64,000 bases of DNA from Burkholderiales bacterium (GCA_019509985.1 JAEKLF010000071.1:1-64000); one strand, 5' to 3'. Shown: positions 10,198 to 19,749, numbered from the stretch's first letter. Numbers and translations: made by a program. The notes: generated by a model not told the origin, from the sequence alone.

Positions 10198-10246
10198 GGC
10201 GGGCCGGCTTGGGAGCGGCCCGGCGCTCGGCCCCTCATCAACTGAC

Positions 10247-11341
10247 ATGCTCGACCGCACCGAGCTGGCCGCCTGGCTGCGGCTGACCGAATGCCTCGGC
10301 CCGGGCGCCGCGCGGCGCCTGCTGGCGATGGCCGGCAGCCCACAGGCCGTCTTCGAGTTGCCCGCCGCTGCGTTGGACCAGGCTCTGCCGCCCAAGCAGC
10401 GGGCCGCCTTCAACCGGCCGCCCGAGCATCTGGAAGAACTGATCGCCAAGGCCGCGGCCTGGCTGACCGAGCCCGGCCATGATCTGCTCGCGCTCGGCGA
10501 CGCCGACTACCCGCCGCGCCTGCTCGCCACGGCCGACCCGCCGTTGCTGCTGTGGCTGCAGGGCCGCCGCGAGTTGCTGAACGTGCCGTCGCTGGCCATC
10601 GTCGGCAGCCGCAACCCGACGGCCCAGGGCGGCGACAACGCCCGCGCCTTCGCCAAGGCGCTCGCCCGCGCCGGCTATGCCATCGTCTCCGGCCTGGCGC
10701 TGGGCATCGATGCGGCCGCCCACGAAGGCGCGCTGGATGCCGAGGGCGCCACCATCGCCGTCGTCGGCACCGGGCTGGACCAGGTCTACCCGCCGCGCAA
10801 CAAGAAGCTTGCCGCCCGGCTGCTGGCCGGCGGCGGCCTCATCGTCAGCGAGTACGCGCTGGGCATGCCGGTGCTGCCTGCCAACTTTCCCAAGCGCAAC
10901 CGCATCATTGCCGGCCTGACCCAGGGCTGCCTGGTCGTCGAAGCAGCCGTGCAATCGGGCTCGCTGATCACGGCCCGCCAAGCCGTCGAGGCCGGCCGCG
11001 AAGTGTTCGCCATCCCCGGCTCCATCCACTCGCCGCAGGCGCGCGGCTGCCACGCGCTGATCCGCCAGGGCGCCAAGCTCGTCGAGTCGGCCGAGGACGT
11101 GCTGGAGGAACTGCCGCCGCTGGGCAGGCCCGTGGTGGCAGCCGTCGAGGACGCCGAGGTGCCGCATGAGCAGCAGGCGTTGCTCGGCGCGATGGGCTTC
11201 GACCCGGTCAGCATGGAGGCGCTGATGGCCCGCAGTGGCTGGCCGGCGGCCGAGCTGAGCGCGGCGCTGCTGGAGCTGGAGCTGGACGGCGAGGTGGCTC
11301 GCCTGGCGGGCCAGCTCTTCCAGCGCCGCAAGCGGGGATAG
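10247..11341 (+). CDS. dprA: DNA processing protein DprA
   Basis: Loads RecA on incoming single-stranded DNA during natural transformation. The 364-residue protein has an N-terminal SAM-like region, the Rossmann core (about 75-285) with VGSRNPTAQG, SGLALGIDAAAHEGAL, and NRIIAGLTQGCLVVEA, and a C-terminal winged-helix DprA_WH domain (about 305-360). The start at MLDRTELAAWLRL was chosen because sequence upstream is the repeat element and not protein-like. Followed by smg, the usual neighbour. Confidence 0.96.
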   Translation: MLDRTELAAWLRLTECLGPGAARRLLAMAGSPQAVFELPAAALDQALPPKQRAAFNRPPEHLEELIAKAAAWLTEPGHDLLALGDADYPPRLLATADPPLLLWLQGRRELLNVPSLAIVGSRNPTAQGGDNARAFAKALARAGYAIVSGLALGIDAAAHEGALDAEGATIAVVGTGLDQVYPPRNKKLAARLLAGGGLIVSEYALGMPVLPANFPKRNRIIAGLTQGCLVVEAAVQSGSLITARQAVEAGREVFAIPGSIHSPQARGCHALIRQGAKLVESAEDVLEELPPLGRPVVAAVEDAEVPHEQQALLGAMGFDPVSMEALMARSGWPAAELSAALLELELDGEVARLAGQLFQRRKRG

Positions 11342-11412
11342 CGAGCTTAACCGCGGATATCAGAGGTCCATCCGGGGGGTTATTCGCAGCCGGTTCGGCC
11401 GGAACCCTGGGC

Positions 11413-11418
11413 TATCAT
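11413..11418 (+). promoter_or_regulatory. Possible -10 box for a leaderless smg transcript
   Basis: TATCAT nine bases upstream of the smg ATG. Transcription would start close to the start codon. No clear -35 box is visible at the expected distance and no ribosome binding site lies between the box and the ATG, so the call rests on position alone. Confidence 0.35.
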
Positions 11419-11427
11419 CCCCTCACG

Positions 11428-11880
11428 ATGTTCGATGTCCTGGTTTATCTCTACGAGACCTATTGGCGCCCGGACGCCTGCCCCGATCATGCGCAGCTGA
11501 CGCGCAAGCTGACGGCGGTGGGCTTCGAGAACGACGAAATCCAGGAGGCACTCTCCTGGTTGGACGGCTTGGCTGCGGCCGGCGAGTCCTATCAGGGCGA
11601 GCAAAGTGAGCACGCGCTACGCGTCTACTCGCCGGCCGAGATCGAGCACCTGGGCGAGGCGTCCATCGGCTTCGTCAGTTTCCTCGAATCCGCCGGCGTG
11701 CTGCCCGGCCCGATGCGTGAGATGGTCGTCGACCGTGCGATGGCGATTCCCGGCGCACCCATGGACCTGGAAGACCTGAAGATCATCGTGCTGATGGTGT
11801 TCTGGAGCCTGGGCGAGGAGCCCGATGCGCTGATCCTGGACGAACTTTTCGTCGCGCCGGAAGACCGACTGATCCACTGA
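11428..11880 (+). CDS. smg: DUF494 family protein Smg
   Basis: Small acidic cytoplasmic protein of 150 residues in the Smg/DUF494 family, conserved downstream of dprA in beta- and gammaproteobacteria; molecular function is unknown. It begins MFDVLVYLYETYW, the family hallmark. A -10-like TATCAT lies only nine bases before the ATG and no Shine-Dalgarno is visible, so the transcript may be leaderless. It ends in a terminator shared with the convergent DUF1631 gene. Confidence 0.93.
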   Translation: MFDVLVYLYETYWRPDACPDHAQLTRKLTAVGFENDEIQEALSWLDGLAAAGESYQGEQSEHALRVYSPAEIEHLGEASIGFVSFLESAGVLPGPMREMVVDRAMAIPGAPMDLEDLKIIVLMVFWSLGEEPDALILDELFVAPEDRLIH

Positions 11881-11900
11881 GCCGACTGGCCCTTCACACA

Positions 11901-11925
11901 CAAACGGCGCCCTCGGCGCCGTTTG
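11901..11925. terminator. Bidirectional hairpin terminator between smg and DUF1631 gene
   Basis: CAAACGGCGCC and GGCGCCGTTTG form a perfect 11-bp stem around a CTC loop. The hairpin fills the 45-base gap between two convergent genes. Short T-rich ends are formed by the stem itself in both directions. Confidence 0.8.
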
Positions 11926-14403
11926 TCATTTCAGCAATTGCTCCGGGTCGGCATCCAGCTTGGCCAGCGCCTTGCGCGTGGCCTGCACCGTCAGCGCCTC
12001 GTCCTGGGCCGGCAACAGCAGGCCGGCCTGCAGGAAGGCCGCCATGCGGTTCAGCGAGAACAGCACGCCGCGGCCCTTGGGCGTGACGAACAGCGCCAGC
12101 TGCTTGCGCAGGCCGCGCCAGGCGAGCTGCACCTGCTCGTTGCGGCCGCGGTAGTCCAGCATGAACCAACCGCCCACCTGCAGCTCTCGCGCCCAGGCGA
12201 CCATGGCCGGCGTCGGCGCCGAGCCGCCTTCGGCGACGACTTCCATGCCGTCGGATTCGTGGCCGGAGAGGTCGCGCACCAGCATCTCGTCGACATGGCT
12301 GTCGCCTTCGATGTCTTCGGGCAGCATGGCCTCCAGCGTTTCGAGCTGGTCCATCAGCTCGTCAAGGCGCTCGCGCGGGATGGCGGCCGTCTTGGCCGTG
12401 AAGGCCGCGGCCAGCGCGTTGTTGAGCTGGCGCACGTGCTCGTCCTGCTTGTCGGTCGACAGGCCGGCATGGCTCATGCCGTCGCGCAGTGTCTTCAGCA
12501 GCGGCGGCAGGCGGCGAATGACGTCCGCGCGATCCTCGCGAGAGGACTTGGCGCTGGCGCTCCAGATCAGGTCGGCCGCGGCGCGTTTCATGGACTTGGT
12601 CACGTCGGCCTGGGCGCCGGAGCGCACGGCCGTGACGGCCAGCACGTCGGCCCAGACGTGGAAGAGGAAGTCGCGCACGCCGTCCTGCACCGGCACCTCG
12701 GACAGCATCTTGCGCAGCTCGATGGTGTACTGGATGGCCAGCGTCTCACGCTGCTCGACCTGCTGGGCCAGTGACACGCCGCGCTTGGAGGCCTGGTTCT
12801 CGTTCTCGAAGTAGTGGTCGAGGAACTTCTCGAACTCGGTCAGCACGGTGGCGAACACGCGCCGGCCGGTGTCCGGGTAGGCCTCGACGACCTGCACAAC
12901 GCGCTTGATCTCGCGCTCCAGCGCATCGTTGCTGGCGCGCTCGCCACCCGAAGCGTGGCTGACCGTGTTGAAGCCCATCACGCAGGCACCCATGCGGTCA
13001 ATGAGGCGGCGCGCCGGATGGTCGGCGGCGGCGAAGAAGTCGGGCTCGCTGACGGCCACGCGCAGCACCGGCATCTGCAGCCGCGCGAACCAGACCCGCA
13101 CCGTGGCCGGGATGCGCTCCTCGGTCAGGATGCTCTGGAACATCATCGCGACGATCTCGATGGTCGCGCGTTCGGCCGGCGTGCTGGCGGCCTGCTTGAG
13201 CACCTGCTTGAAGGCCTGGTTGCGGGCGCCGATCTCCTCCAGCGCACGCGGCGCGCTGTGGATGCTGTCGCCACCGACGCCACCACCACTGCCGGAGACG
13301 GCCGGGCGGCGCTGCAGGGACTCCTGGGCATGCTTGATCGCGCCCATCAGCCGCGGCGAAGCCGGGACGCTGGCGGGCGGTGCATCGGCCAGCGAAGGCC
13401 TGGTTCCCGCTGCTTCAAGACTGGGCGCGGCCCCACCGGCCGGGCGGGCGGCCGGCGCGCCGAGACCGGCCAGGCTGGGCTTGCCACCACCCGGGCGGGC
13501 CGGCACCTGGCTCTTGGTGACCGGGAACCCGGGTACATGCCGGGCCAGCACGCGTTGCAGCTGGGCCATGACCTCTTCGGCCTGGGAGCTGGCCTTGCTC
13601 CGCGGCGCGGGCAGGTCACCGCTGCCCGAGGGCGTCGACAACGGCGCCAGGCCCGACGACACCGACGACACCGGCGACACCGGCGCTGGGGGGGCCGGCG
13701 CTGCGGGCGTGCCCGAGGCAGCGGCGGTCGCCGCGACGGCGGCCTGGGCCGTGCGGCGAATGAAGGGACGCAGGTCGACCTCGGGCAGCACCTTCTGGGC
13801 GATCAGCCAGCGGTTGGTCTCGTGATAGGCCTCGCTGATGAGCTGGGCGAATTCCTCGTGCAGCTCGTGGTGCAGCAGCTGCCAGACGTTGGTGTCCAGG
13901 CCGACGCGGGTCCAGGCATCTAGCGCGATGCGGGCGATGACGTGGGCACGCAGCAGGTCCAGCGGCTCCAGGTCGTCATGCGCCTCCAGCGCCTGCATGC
14001 GCGTGCGCAGGTCGGTGAACTCCCAGGTGGCCCGGTCCATCATGACCAGGGCCAGGCGCGAGCTGGTGATCTCGCGTTCGATGGTGCTGTCGTCGACCAG
14101 GCTCATCTTCTGCGACTGGGCCGGCGCCGCGGCGTCATGCTCGCGGGCGTTGTCCGAGACGCCGTGCAGGGCCGCGTGGCGCAGCGCGCCGACGACGGCC
14201 ATCTGCCAGTTGGGCCCGAGCTTGTGCCAGGCCTGCACTGCATCGCGCCGCGCCAGCATGACGGCATGTGGCGCGCCCTGCGACAGCAGGTTGCCCGCGC
14301 CTTGACCGATGGCCGCCACCAGCGGCGTCATGCCGCGCACCAGGGCCTCCAGGTAGACGCGCCGTGCCTGGGTGGCCAGGGCCTGGTTGCGAGCGGCGGT
14401 CAT
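11926..14403 (-). CDS. DUF1631 family protein
   Basis: Large cytoplasmic protein of 825 residues of the DUF1631 family. The N-terminal part (1-240) is helical. It is followed by a low-complexity proline/alanine/serine linker (about 240-380) and a conserved helical C-terminal half with TERIPATVRVWFARLQMPVLR and FFENxNQA-like segments. The last 90 residues (VGGWFMLDYRGR to the end) look like a small beta-barrel followed by a helix. Biochemical role is not established; I offer none. It stands between the smg terminator and secF. Confidence 0.85.
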   Translation of the reverse strand: MTAARNQALATQARRVYLEALVRGMTPLVAAIGQGAGNLLSQGAPHAVMLARRDAVQAWHKLGPNWQMAVVGALRHAALHGVSDNAREHDAAAPAQSQKMSLVDDSTIEREITSSRLALVMMDRATWEFTDLRTRMQALEAHDDLEPLDLLRAHVIARIALDAWTRVGLDTNVWQLLHHELHEEFAQLISEAYHETNRWLIAQKVLPEVDLRPFIRRTAQAAVAATAAASGTPAAPAPPAPVSPVSSVSSGLAPLSTPSGSGDLPAPRSKASSQAEEVMAQLQRVLARHVPGFPVTKSQVPARPGGGKPSLAGLGAPAARPAGGAAPSLEAAGTRPSLADAPPASVPASPRLMGAIKHAQESLQRRPAVSGSGGGVGGDSIHSAPRALEEIGARNQAFKQVLKQAASTPAERATIEIVAMMFQSILTEERIPATVRVWFARLQMPVLRVAVSEPDFFAAADHPARRLIDRMGACVMGFNTVSHASGGERASNDALEREIKRVVQVVEAYPDTGRRVFATVLTEFEKFLDHYFENENQASKRGVSLAQQVEQRETLAIQYTIELRKMLSEVPVQDGVRDFLFHVWADVLAVTAVRSGAQADVTKSMKRAAADLIWSASAKSSREDRADVIRRLPPLLKTLRDGMSHAGLSTDKQDEHVRQLNNALAAAFTAKTAAIPRERLDELMDQLETLEAMLPEDIEGDSHVDEMLVRDLSGHESDGMEVVAEGGSAPTPAMVAWARELQVGGWFMLDYRGRNEQVQLAWRGLRKQLALFVTPKGRGVLFSLNRMAAFLQAGLLLPAQDEALTVQATRKALAKLDADPEQLLK

Positions 14404-14448
14404 GGAGGAAAGGGGGCTGCGTCTCGGGGGTTAGGTTTCGCAGTCACT

Positions 14449-15483
14449 CTACACGACGGCCCCGGAATTCGGATCGCTGGGGTCGTCGCGGCTGATGGCG
14501 GTCTTCACCAGGTCTTCGCGCTTCACGCCCAGCCACATCGCGATGGCCGCGGCCACGAAAACCGAGGAGTAGATGCCGAACAGGATGCCGATGGTCAGCG
14601 CGACGGCGAAGTAATGCAGCGTCGGGCCGCCGAACAGCAGCATCGAGATCACCATCAGCTGCGTGCAGCCGTGGGTGATGATGGTGCGGCTCATCGTCGA
14701 CGTGATCGCGTGGTCGATGACCTCGTGGGTGTTCATCTTGCGGAACCTGCGGAAGGCCTCGCGCACCCGGTCGAAGATGACGACCGACTCGTTGACCGAG
14801 TAGCCCAGCACCGCCAGCACCGCCGCCAGCACCGCCAGCGAGAACTCCCACTGGAAGAAGGCGAAGAAGCCCAGGATGATGACCACGTCGTGCAGGTTGG
14901 CGATGATGCCGGCCAGCGCGAACTTCCATTCGAAGCGGATGGCCAGGTAGATCATGATGCCGACCACCGTCGCGGCCAGGGCCTTGGCGGCGTCCTGGGC
15001 CAGCTCGGCGCCCACGGCCGGGCCGACGACCTCGGAGCGCGACAGCCGGATCGGCTCCGCGCCGTCAGGTTTCTTGCAGATCTGCTTGCTGACCTGCTCG
15101 CCCTGGGTCGTCACCTCCTGGTGCTCGCTGACCGTGCCGGACTCGGCCTTGCACAGTTCGGTGAACACCTTGCCCACGACCTCGGTCTGCTTCTCGCCCG
15201 GGCGTACCGGAAGGCGGATCATCACGTCGCGCGAGGAGCCGAAGTTCTGCACCTGGACTTCGCCATAGCCCATCTTTTCGACGGTCAGGCGGGTCTTCTC
15301 GATCTCGGCCGCCTGCGGGTAGGCCACCTCGATGACGGTGCCGCCGGTGAATTCGATGGAGAAATGCAGGCCCTTCGTGACCAGGAAGAACACGGCGGCG
15401 GCGAAGGTGATGAAGGAGATCGCGTTGAAGATCAACGCGTGCTTCATCAGCGGCAGGTCACGCTTGATGCGAAAGAGTTCCAT
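14449..15483 (-). CDS. secF: Protein translocase subunit SecF
   Basis: Accessory subunit of the Sec translocon that uses the proton gradient to pull proteins across the inner membrane. The 344 residues contain a first membrane helix (about 16-36), a periplasmic domain with IEFTGGTVIEVAY, and five further helices from about 165 with NLHDVVIILGFF and SVNESVVIFDRVREAFRR, the SecF signatures. The cysteine-bearing insertion near 130-155 is somewhat longer than in E. coli. Third gene of yajC-secD-secF, nine bases after secD. Confidence 0.96.
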   Translation of the reverse strand: MELFRIKRDLPLMKHALIFNAISFITFAAAVFFLVTKGLHFSIEFTGGTVIEVAYPQAAEIEKTRLTVEKMGYGEVQVQNFGSSRDVMIRLPVRPGEKQTEVVGKVFTELCKAESGTVSEHQEVTTQGEQVSKQICKKPDGAEPIRLSRSEVVGPAVGAELAQDAAKALAATVVGIMIYLAIRFEWKFALAGIIANLHDVVIILGFFAFFQWEFSLAVLAAVLAVLGYSVNESVVIFDRVREAFRRFRKMNTHEVIDHAITSTMSRTIITHGCTQLMVISMLLFGGPTLHYFAVALTIGILFGIYSSVFVAAAIAMWLGVKREDLVKTAISRDDPSDPNSGAVV

Positions 15484-15492
15484 GGTCTGTCC

Positions 15493-17373
15493 TTAAGCCT
15501 TGGCGGCCACGTCGGTCGTCTCGGCCTCGGGCTTCCAGATCTGCCCGATGGACACGCTCTTGAGCTTCTTCTGGCGGCCGTACCAGAGGTTCACGAGGCC
15601 GCGCGAGAACACGACGGACGAGAACATCGAGGTCAGGATGCCCAGGCAGTGCACGACGGCAAAGCCCTTGATCGGGCCGGAGCCGAACACCAGCAGCGAC
15701 ACGCCGGCGATCAGCGTCGTCACGTTGGAGTCCAGGATGGTGGCCCAGGCGCGCTCGTAGCCGAGGCGAATGGCCTGCTGGGGCGATTCGCCGCCACGCA
15801 GTTCCTCGCGCACGCGCTCGTTGATCAGCACGTTGGAGTCAATGGCCATGCCCAGCACCAGCGCGATGGCGGCGATACCCGGCAGGCTCAAGGTCGCCTG
15901 CATCAGCGACAGCGCCGCGATCAGCAGCAGCAGGTTGAAGCCCAGCGCCAGCGACGAGAACACGCCGAACAGCAGGTAGTAAATGCACATGAACACCGCG
16001 ACCGCGGCAAAGCCCCAGGTGACGCTGGCGATGCCCTTCTCGATGTTCTCCTTGCCCAGGCTCGGGCCGATGGTGCGCTCTTCGATGATCTCCATCGGCG
16101 CGGCCAGCGAGCCGGCGCGCAACAGCAGCGCGGTGTCGGCCGCTTCCTGCGTCGTCATCGCGCCGGAGATGTAGAAGCGATTGCTGATCTCGCTGTTGAT
16201 CTTGGGCGCGGTGACAACCTCGCCCTTGCCCTTCTCGAACAGCAGGATGGCCATGCGCTTGCCGACGTTCTCGCGCGAGAGCTCCTTCATGACCCGGCCG
16301 CCCTTGGCGTCCACGGTCAGGTGCACGGCCGGGTTGTGGTTCTCGTCGAAGCCGGGTTGCGCGTCGATCAGGCTGTCGCCGGTCAGCACGACCTGGCGCT
16401 TGACGATGATGGGGCCGAAGCCGCGGTCGATGAAGCGCTCGGTGCCGAAGGGCACGGGGCCGTTGCCCTTGAGTGCCTCCAGCGACTCGGCACTGTCGTC
16501 CACCATGCGCAGCTCCAGCGTCGCGGTGCGGCCGATGATGTCCTTGGCCTTGGCCGTGTCCTGCACGCCGGGCAGCTGCACGACGACGCGGTCCGAGCCC
16601 TGCTGCTGGATGACCGGCTCGGCCACGCCCAGCTCGTTGACGCGGTTGTGCAGCGTCGTGATGTTCTGCTTGATCGCGGCGTCTTGCACCGCGACCTCGG
16701 CCTTGGGCGCCAGGCTGCCGGCCAGCTGCAACTCGCTGCCTTCTCCCTGGGGCGTCCAGACGACGTCGGGCAACTGGTTCTGCAGCAGGTTCAGCGCGGC
16801 CGTGCGCTGCTCGGCGTCACGGAAGGCGATGATGACCGTGTTGCCGTCGCGGCTGATGCCGGCATGGCGGATGTTCTTCTCGCGCAGCATGGTGCGCGCG
16901 TCGCCCGTCAGCGCCTCGGCCTTCTTGGTCAGCGCCGCCTTCATGTCGACCTGCATCAGGAAGTGCACGCCGCCGCGCAGGTCCAGGCCCAGGTACATCG
17001 GGTTGGCATGCAGCGAAGCCAGCCACTGCGGCGAACGCGACAGCAGGTTCAGCGCGACGATGTAGGTCGGGTCGGCCGGATCGGTGTTCAGCGCCTTGCT
17101 GATCGCGTCCTTGGCCTTGAGCTGGGTGTCGGTGTCGCCGAAGCGGGCCTTGATGGAGCTGCCGTCGAACTGGACGAAGTCCGGCTTGACGCCGGCCTGC
17201 TGCAGCGCGGCCTCGATGCGGCTTTGCACGGCGCCGTCGATCTTGACGGTGACCTTGGCGGACGACACCTGCACCGCAGGAGCTTCGCCGAACAGGTTGG
17301 GCAGCGTGTAGAGCAGGCCAATCAGCAGCGCGACGAGCAGGATCGCGTACTTCCAGAGCGGATAGCGGTTCAT
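15493..17373 (-). CDS. secD: Protein translocase subunit SecD
   Basis: Large partner of SecF, an RND-type membrane protein. The 626 residues show the N-terminal helix (MNRYPLWKYAILLVALLIGLL), the periplasmic P1 domain with LGLDLRGGVHFLMQVD near 120, and a C-terminal six-helix block with GMAIDSNVLINERVREEL near 520. Length equals that of proteobacterial SecD. It lies between yajC and secF on the same strand, so the three probably share one transcript. Confidence 0.97.
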   Translation of the reverse strand: MNRYPLWKYAILLVALLIGLLYTLPNLFGEAPAVQVSSAKVTVKIDGAVQSRIEAALQQAGVKPDFVQFDGSSIKARFGDTDTQLKAKDAISKALNTDPADPTYIVALNLLSRSPQWLASLHANPMYLGLDLRGGVHFLMQVDMKAALTKKAEALTGDARTMLREKNIRHAGISRDGNTVIIAFRDAEQRTAALNLLQNQLPDVVWTPQGEGSELQLAGSLAPKAEVAVQDAAIKQNITTLHNRVNELGVAEPVIQQQGSDRVVVQLPGVQDTAKAKDIIGRTATLELRMVDDSAESLEALKGNGPVPFGTERFIDRGFGPIIVKRQVVLTGDSLIDAQPGFDENHNPAVHLTVDAKGGRVMKELSRENVGKRMAILLFEKGKGEVVTAPKINSEISNRFYISGAMTTQEAADTALLLRAGSLAAPMEIIEERTIGPSLGKENIEKGIASVTWGFAAVAVFMCIYYLLFGVFSSLALGFNLLLLIAALSLMQATLSLPGIAAIALVLGMAIDSNVLINERVREELRGGESPQQAIRLGYERAWATILDSNVTTLIAGVSLLVFGSGPIKGFAVVHCLGILTSMFSSVVFSRGLVNLWYGRQKKLKSVSIGQIWKPEAETTDVAAKA

Positions 17374-17442
17374 GGGGACTTCCTTGTCTGCGCCTGAACG
17401 GCGTGGTCAGTGCCGCCGGAGGTGGCGCCTGGCCGACTTACT

Positions 17443-17772
17443 TCAAGCTGCCTTCACGGAGCCCTTAGGGAGAACCTGGGTGATGGCACTACGCTGCAGC
17501 TGCAGCTCGACGCCGTTGGCCACCTCGAGGTGGACGAAGTTGTCGCCCATCTTGGTGATCTTGCCGATGACGCCGCCGGCCGTGACGACCTCGTCGCCCT
17601 TGGCCAGCGCCTCGATCATGGCCTTCGCCTCTTTCTGGCGCTTCATCTGCGGCCGGATCATGACGAAATAGAGCACGACGAACATCAGCACCAGCGGCAG
17701 CATGCCGAGGAGGCCGTTCTCGGAACTGGCGGCGGCCGGGGTGGCCTGGGCGAAGGCGTTGGAGATGAACAC
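17443..17772 (-). CDS. yajC: Preprotein translocase subunit YajC
   Basis: Small single-span protein that associates with SecDF. 109 residues, with an N-terminal alanine-rich stretch, a membrane helix LPLVLMFVVLYFVMI (about 29-44) followed by RPQMKRQKEAKAMI, and a C-terminal beta domain with GDEVVTAGGVIGKI. First gene of the yajC-secD-secF operon. A TAGAAT -10-like box (minus strand, 17862-17857) lies about 85 bases upstream, next to an 18-bp perfect palindrome. Confidence 0.96.
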   Translation of the reverse strand: MFISNAFAQATPAAASSENGLLGMLPLVLMFVVLYFVMIRPQMKRQKEAKAMIEALAKGDEVVTAGGVIGKITKMGDNFVHLEVANGVELQLQRSAITQVLPKGSVKAA

Positions 17773-17856
17773 GGTGATTTCCTAGTGTGGGGGCCGCACG
17801 GCGGGCGCGAGCGGCGGCCGCCGGCACGGACCGCTGGGTCCGCAAAGCAACCTTGA

Positions 17857-17880
17857 ATTCTAGTGCCGGCCGGCCGGCAC
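17857..17880 (-). promoter_or_regulatory. Putative yajC promoter -10 with adjoining palindrome
   Basis: TAGAAT on the minus strand (17862-17857) is a plausible -10 box. Directly upstream of it, 17863-17880 is an 18-base perfect palindrome built from CCGG repeats (GTGCCGGCCGGCCGGCAC), lying where the spacer and -35 would be. It may be an operator or a chance product of the GC-rich spacer. Confidence 0.45.
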
Positions 17881-17988
17881 CCCGCCGGGCCGCCGCGGGG
17901 GTGGGCCGCCACCCCGCCCGCCTGCTAACCTGCGCCGGCCGCCGCCCAGGGGCCGCGGCACATCCCAACCCCTGCCGCGGAGCCTCCC

Positions 17989-19749
17989 TTGCCGAAGAGG
18001 ACACTGTCCGACCGCCTGAGTCTGCGCAGCCTGCTGACCCTGCCCTACGCGGTGCTGGTGCTGGCCCTGGTGCTGCTGATGGGTGCGCTGTCCTGGCGCG
18101 CCGGACGCGAGACCGTGGACACGCTGTCGGGGCAGTTGCTCGTCGAGGCCGTCAACCGCATCGCCGTGTCGCTGGAGCGCCATGTCGGCGGCGCCGATGC
18201 GGTGCTGGAGGCCGCCTTCCCGACCGGCATTGCGGCGCCCGACAACCTCGCGCGCGAGCTGGACGCGATGCGGGCCCGCTTCTGGCTGGCCACCTCGGTG
18301 CATCGCGACCCGAACAACTACGTCTACTACGGCGACCGCCGCGGCCACTTCATCGGCCTGTGGCGCTTCTCCGAGCAGGAAGCCGAGCTGCGGCTGCGCA
18401 CCGGCGGCGAAGGCCCGCGCACCCTGTACCGCCTCAGCGGCATCGCCGGCGCGCTGCGCTCGCCAGTCACCGAGGACAAGATCTTCGAGCCACGCGAGCG
18501 ACCCTGGTACCAGACCGCGCTGGCGCATCCGGCGGCGCTGGCCTGGACGCCCGTCTACGTCGACTTCAAGACTCAGGACCTCATCGTCACGCGCACCAAG
18601 CGCATCGGCAACGACGTCGGCGAGCCGGAGGGCGTGGCGGCAACCGACCTGCCGCTCAAGCAGGTCAACGCGCTGCTGGCGGGGTTGTCCCTCAGCGAGA
18701 ACGCGGTGGCCATGGTCGTCGAGGCCGACGGCCGCCTCGTCGGCGCGTCGCGCGGCGCCCACCTGAGGACGCTGGCCGCCGGCGAGTACGAGCGACTGAA
18801 TGCGCGGCAGAGCCCCGACGCCCTCGTCGCCGGTGCCTATGCCGCCGTGCGCCAGCGCGACAGCAGCGAGGCCGAAGGCCTGGGCACGGCGCCGCGCACG
18901 TTCAGCTTCGACGACGCCGATGGCCGCGCCGTGCAGGTCGGCTACGCCCGGGTGGACCCGGCGCTGGGCCTGGACTGGACCATCATCGCCGCCGTGCCGC
19001 GCGCTGATTTCCTCGCCGGCGTGCAGCGCAGCTTCGTGCATGCCGCCGTGCTGGCGGGCCTGGCCGCGCTGGTCGCGCTGGCCCTGGGCTGGGCGGTGCT
19101 GGGCATCGTCACGCGGGAATTGCGCCAGCTGGCCGACGCCGCGCGGCGCGTCGGCGACGGCGTGCTGGACGAACCGCCCGAGGTGCACCGCAACGACGAG
19201 CTCGGCGAGCTGGCGCGCAGTTTTGTCGACATGCAGAAGCGTCTGCTGACCGATCAGCTCACCGGCCTGTCCAACCGCAGCGCCATCCTGCGCCGCATCG
19301 AGGACCGCATCCTGCAGCAGCGCCGCCGCGGCGACCGCTGGCCCTTCGCCGTCATGTTCATCGACTTCGACCGCTTCAAGATCATCAACGACCGCTTCGG
19401 CCACGGCGTGGGCGACGCGGTGCTCAAGGAGATCGGCAAGCGCCTGCGTGCCAGCGTGCGCATTGGCGACCTCGTCGCTCGCTATGCCGGCGACGAGTTC
19501 GTGCTGCTGCTCGAATCGGTCGAGAACCGCGCCGACGCTGAGGCTGCGCGCGCTCACCTGGAGGCGTCCATGCGCGCGCCGCTGGACAGCCTGGCCAGCG
19601 TCGCGCCGCCCGACTTCCAGGCCGGTGCCAGCTTCGGCATCGCCCTCTACCCCGACGACGGCCAGGACACCGAGACCCTGCTCAAGCACGCAGACGCCGA
19701 CATGTACGCCCGCAAGCAGGCCCAACCGAACGATGCCGACAGCCATTGA
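17989..19749 (+). CDS. Cache/HAMP diguanylate cyclase (AGDEF)
   Basis: Membrane sensor predicted to make cyclic di-GMP. The 586 residues comprise helix 1 (about 16-38), a periplasmic dCache-like sensing domain (about 40-345), helix 2 (about 349-371), HAMP (about 372-425) and GGDEF (about 420-575, starting DQLTGLSNR). The active-site motif is AGDEF, an alternative found in active enzymes, and the RxxD inhibitory site is present (RIGD). No ATG is in frame near the signal anchor; translation most likely begins at TTG, with GCGGAG eight bases upstream. Divergent from yajC. Confidence 0.9.
   Translation: MPKRTLSDRLSLRSLLTLPYAVLVLALVLLMGALSWRAGRETVDTLSGQLLVEAVNRIAVSLERHVGGADAVLEAAFPTGIAAPDNLARELDAMRARFWLATSVHRDPNNYVYYGDRRGHFIGLWRFSEQEAELRLRTGGEGPRTLYRLSGIAGALRSPVTEDKIFEPRERPWYQTALAHPAALAWTPVYVDFKTQDLIVTRTKRIGNDVGEPEGVAATDLPLKQVNALLAGLSLSENAVAMVVEADGRLVGASRGAHLRTLAAGEYERLNARQSPDALVAGAYAAVRQRDSSEAEGLGTAPRTFSFDDADGRAVQVGYARVDPALGLDWTIIAAVPRADFLAGVQRSFVHAAVLAGLAALVALALGWAVLGIVTRELRQLADAARRVGDGVLDEPPEVHRNDELGELARSFVDMQKRLLTDQLTGLSNRSAILRRIEDRILQQRRRGDRWPFAVMFIDFDRFKIINDRFGHGVGDAVLKEIGKRLRASVRIGDLVARYAGDEFVLLLESVENRADAEAARAHLEASMRAPLDSLASVAPPDFQAGASFGIALYPDDGQDTETLLKHADADMYARKQAQPNDADSH

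Noticed and set aside
10085..10246. N-terminal extension of DprA from the upstream ATG
   Set aside because: The extension translates the hairpin repeat and has no similarity to DprA; the family start is at MLDRTELAAW.
13600..13750. Short tandem-like GACACC/GACACCGG sequence in the DUF1631 gene as a possible repeat element
   Set aside because: It encodes the low-complexity Pro/Ser/Val linker and lies within a conserved gene; ordinary linker repetition explains it.
13942..17397. Open frame of 1151 codons on the plus strand opposite DUF1631, secF and secD
   Set aside because: It is antisense to three clearly conserved genes. Its composition (His, Gln, Arg, Gly, Asp rich) is what a GC-rich antisense frame gives.
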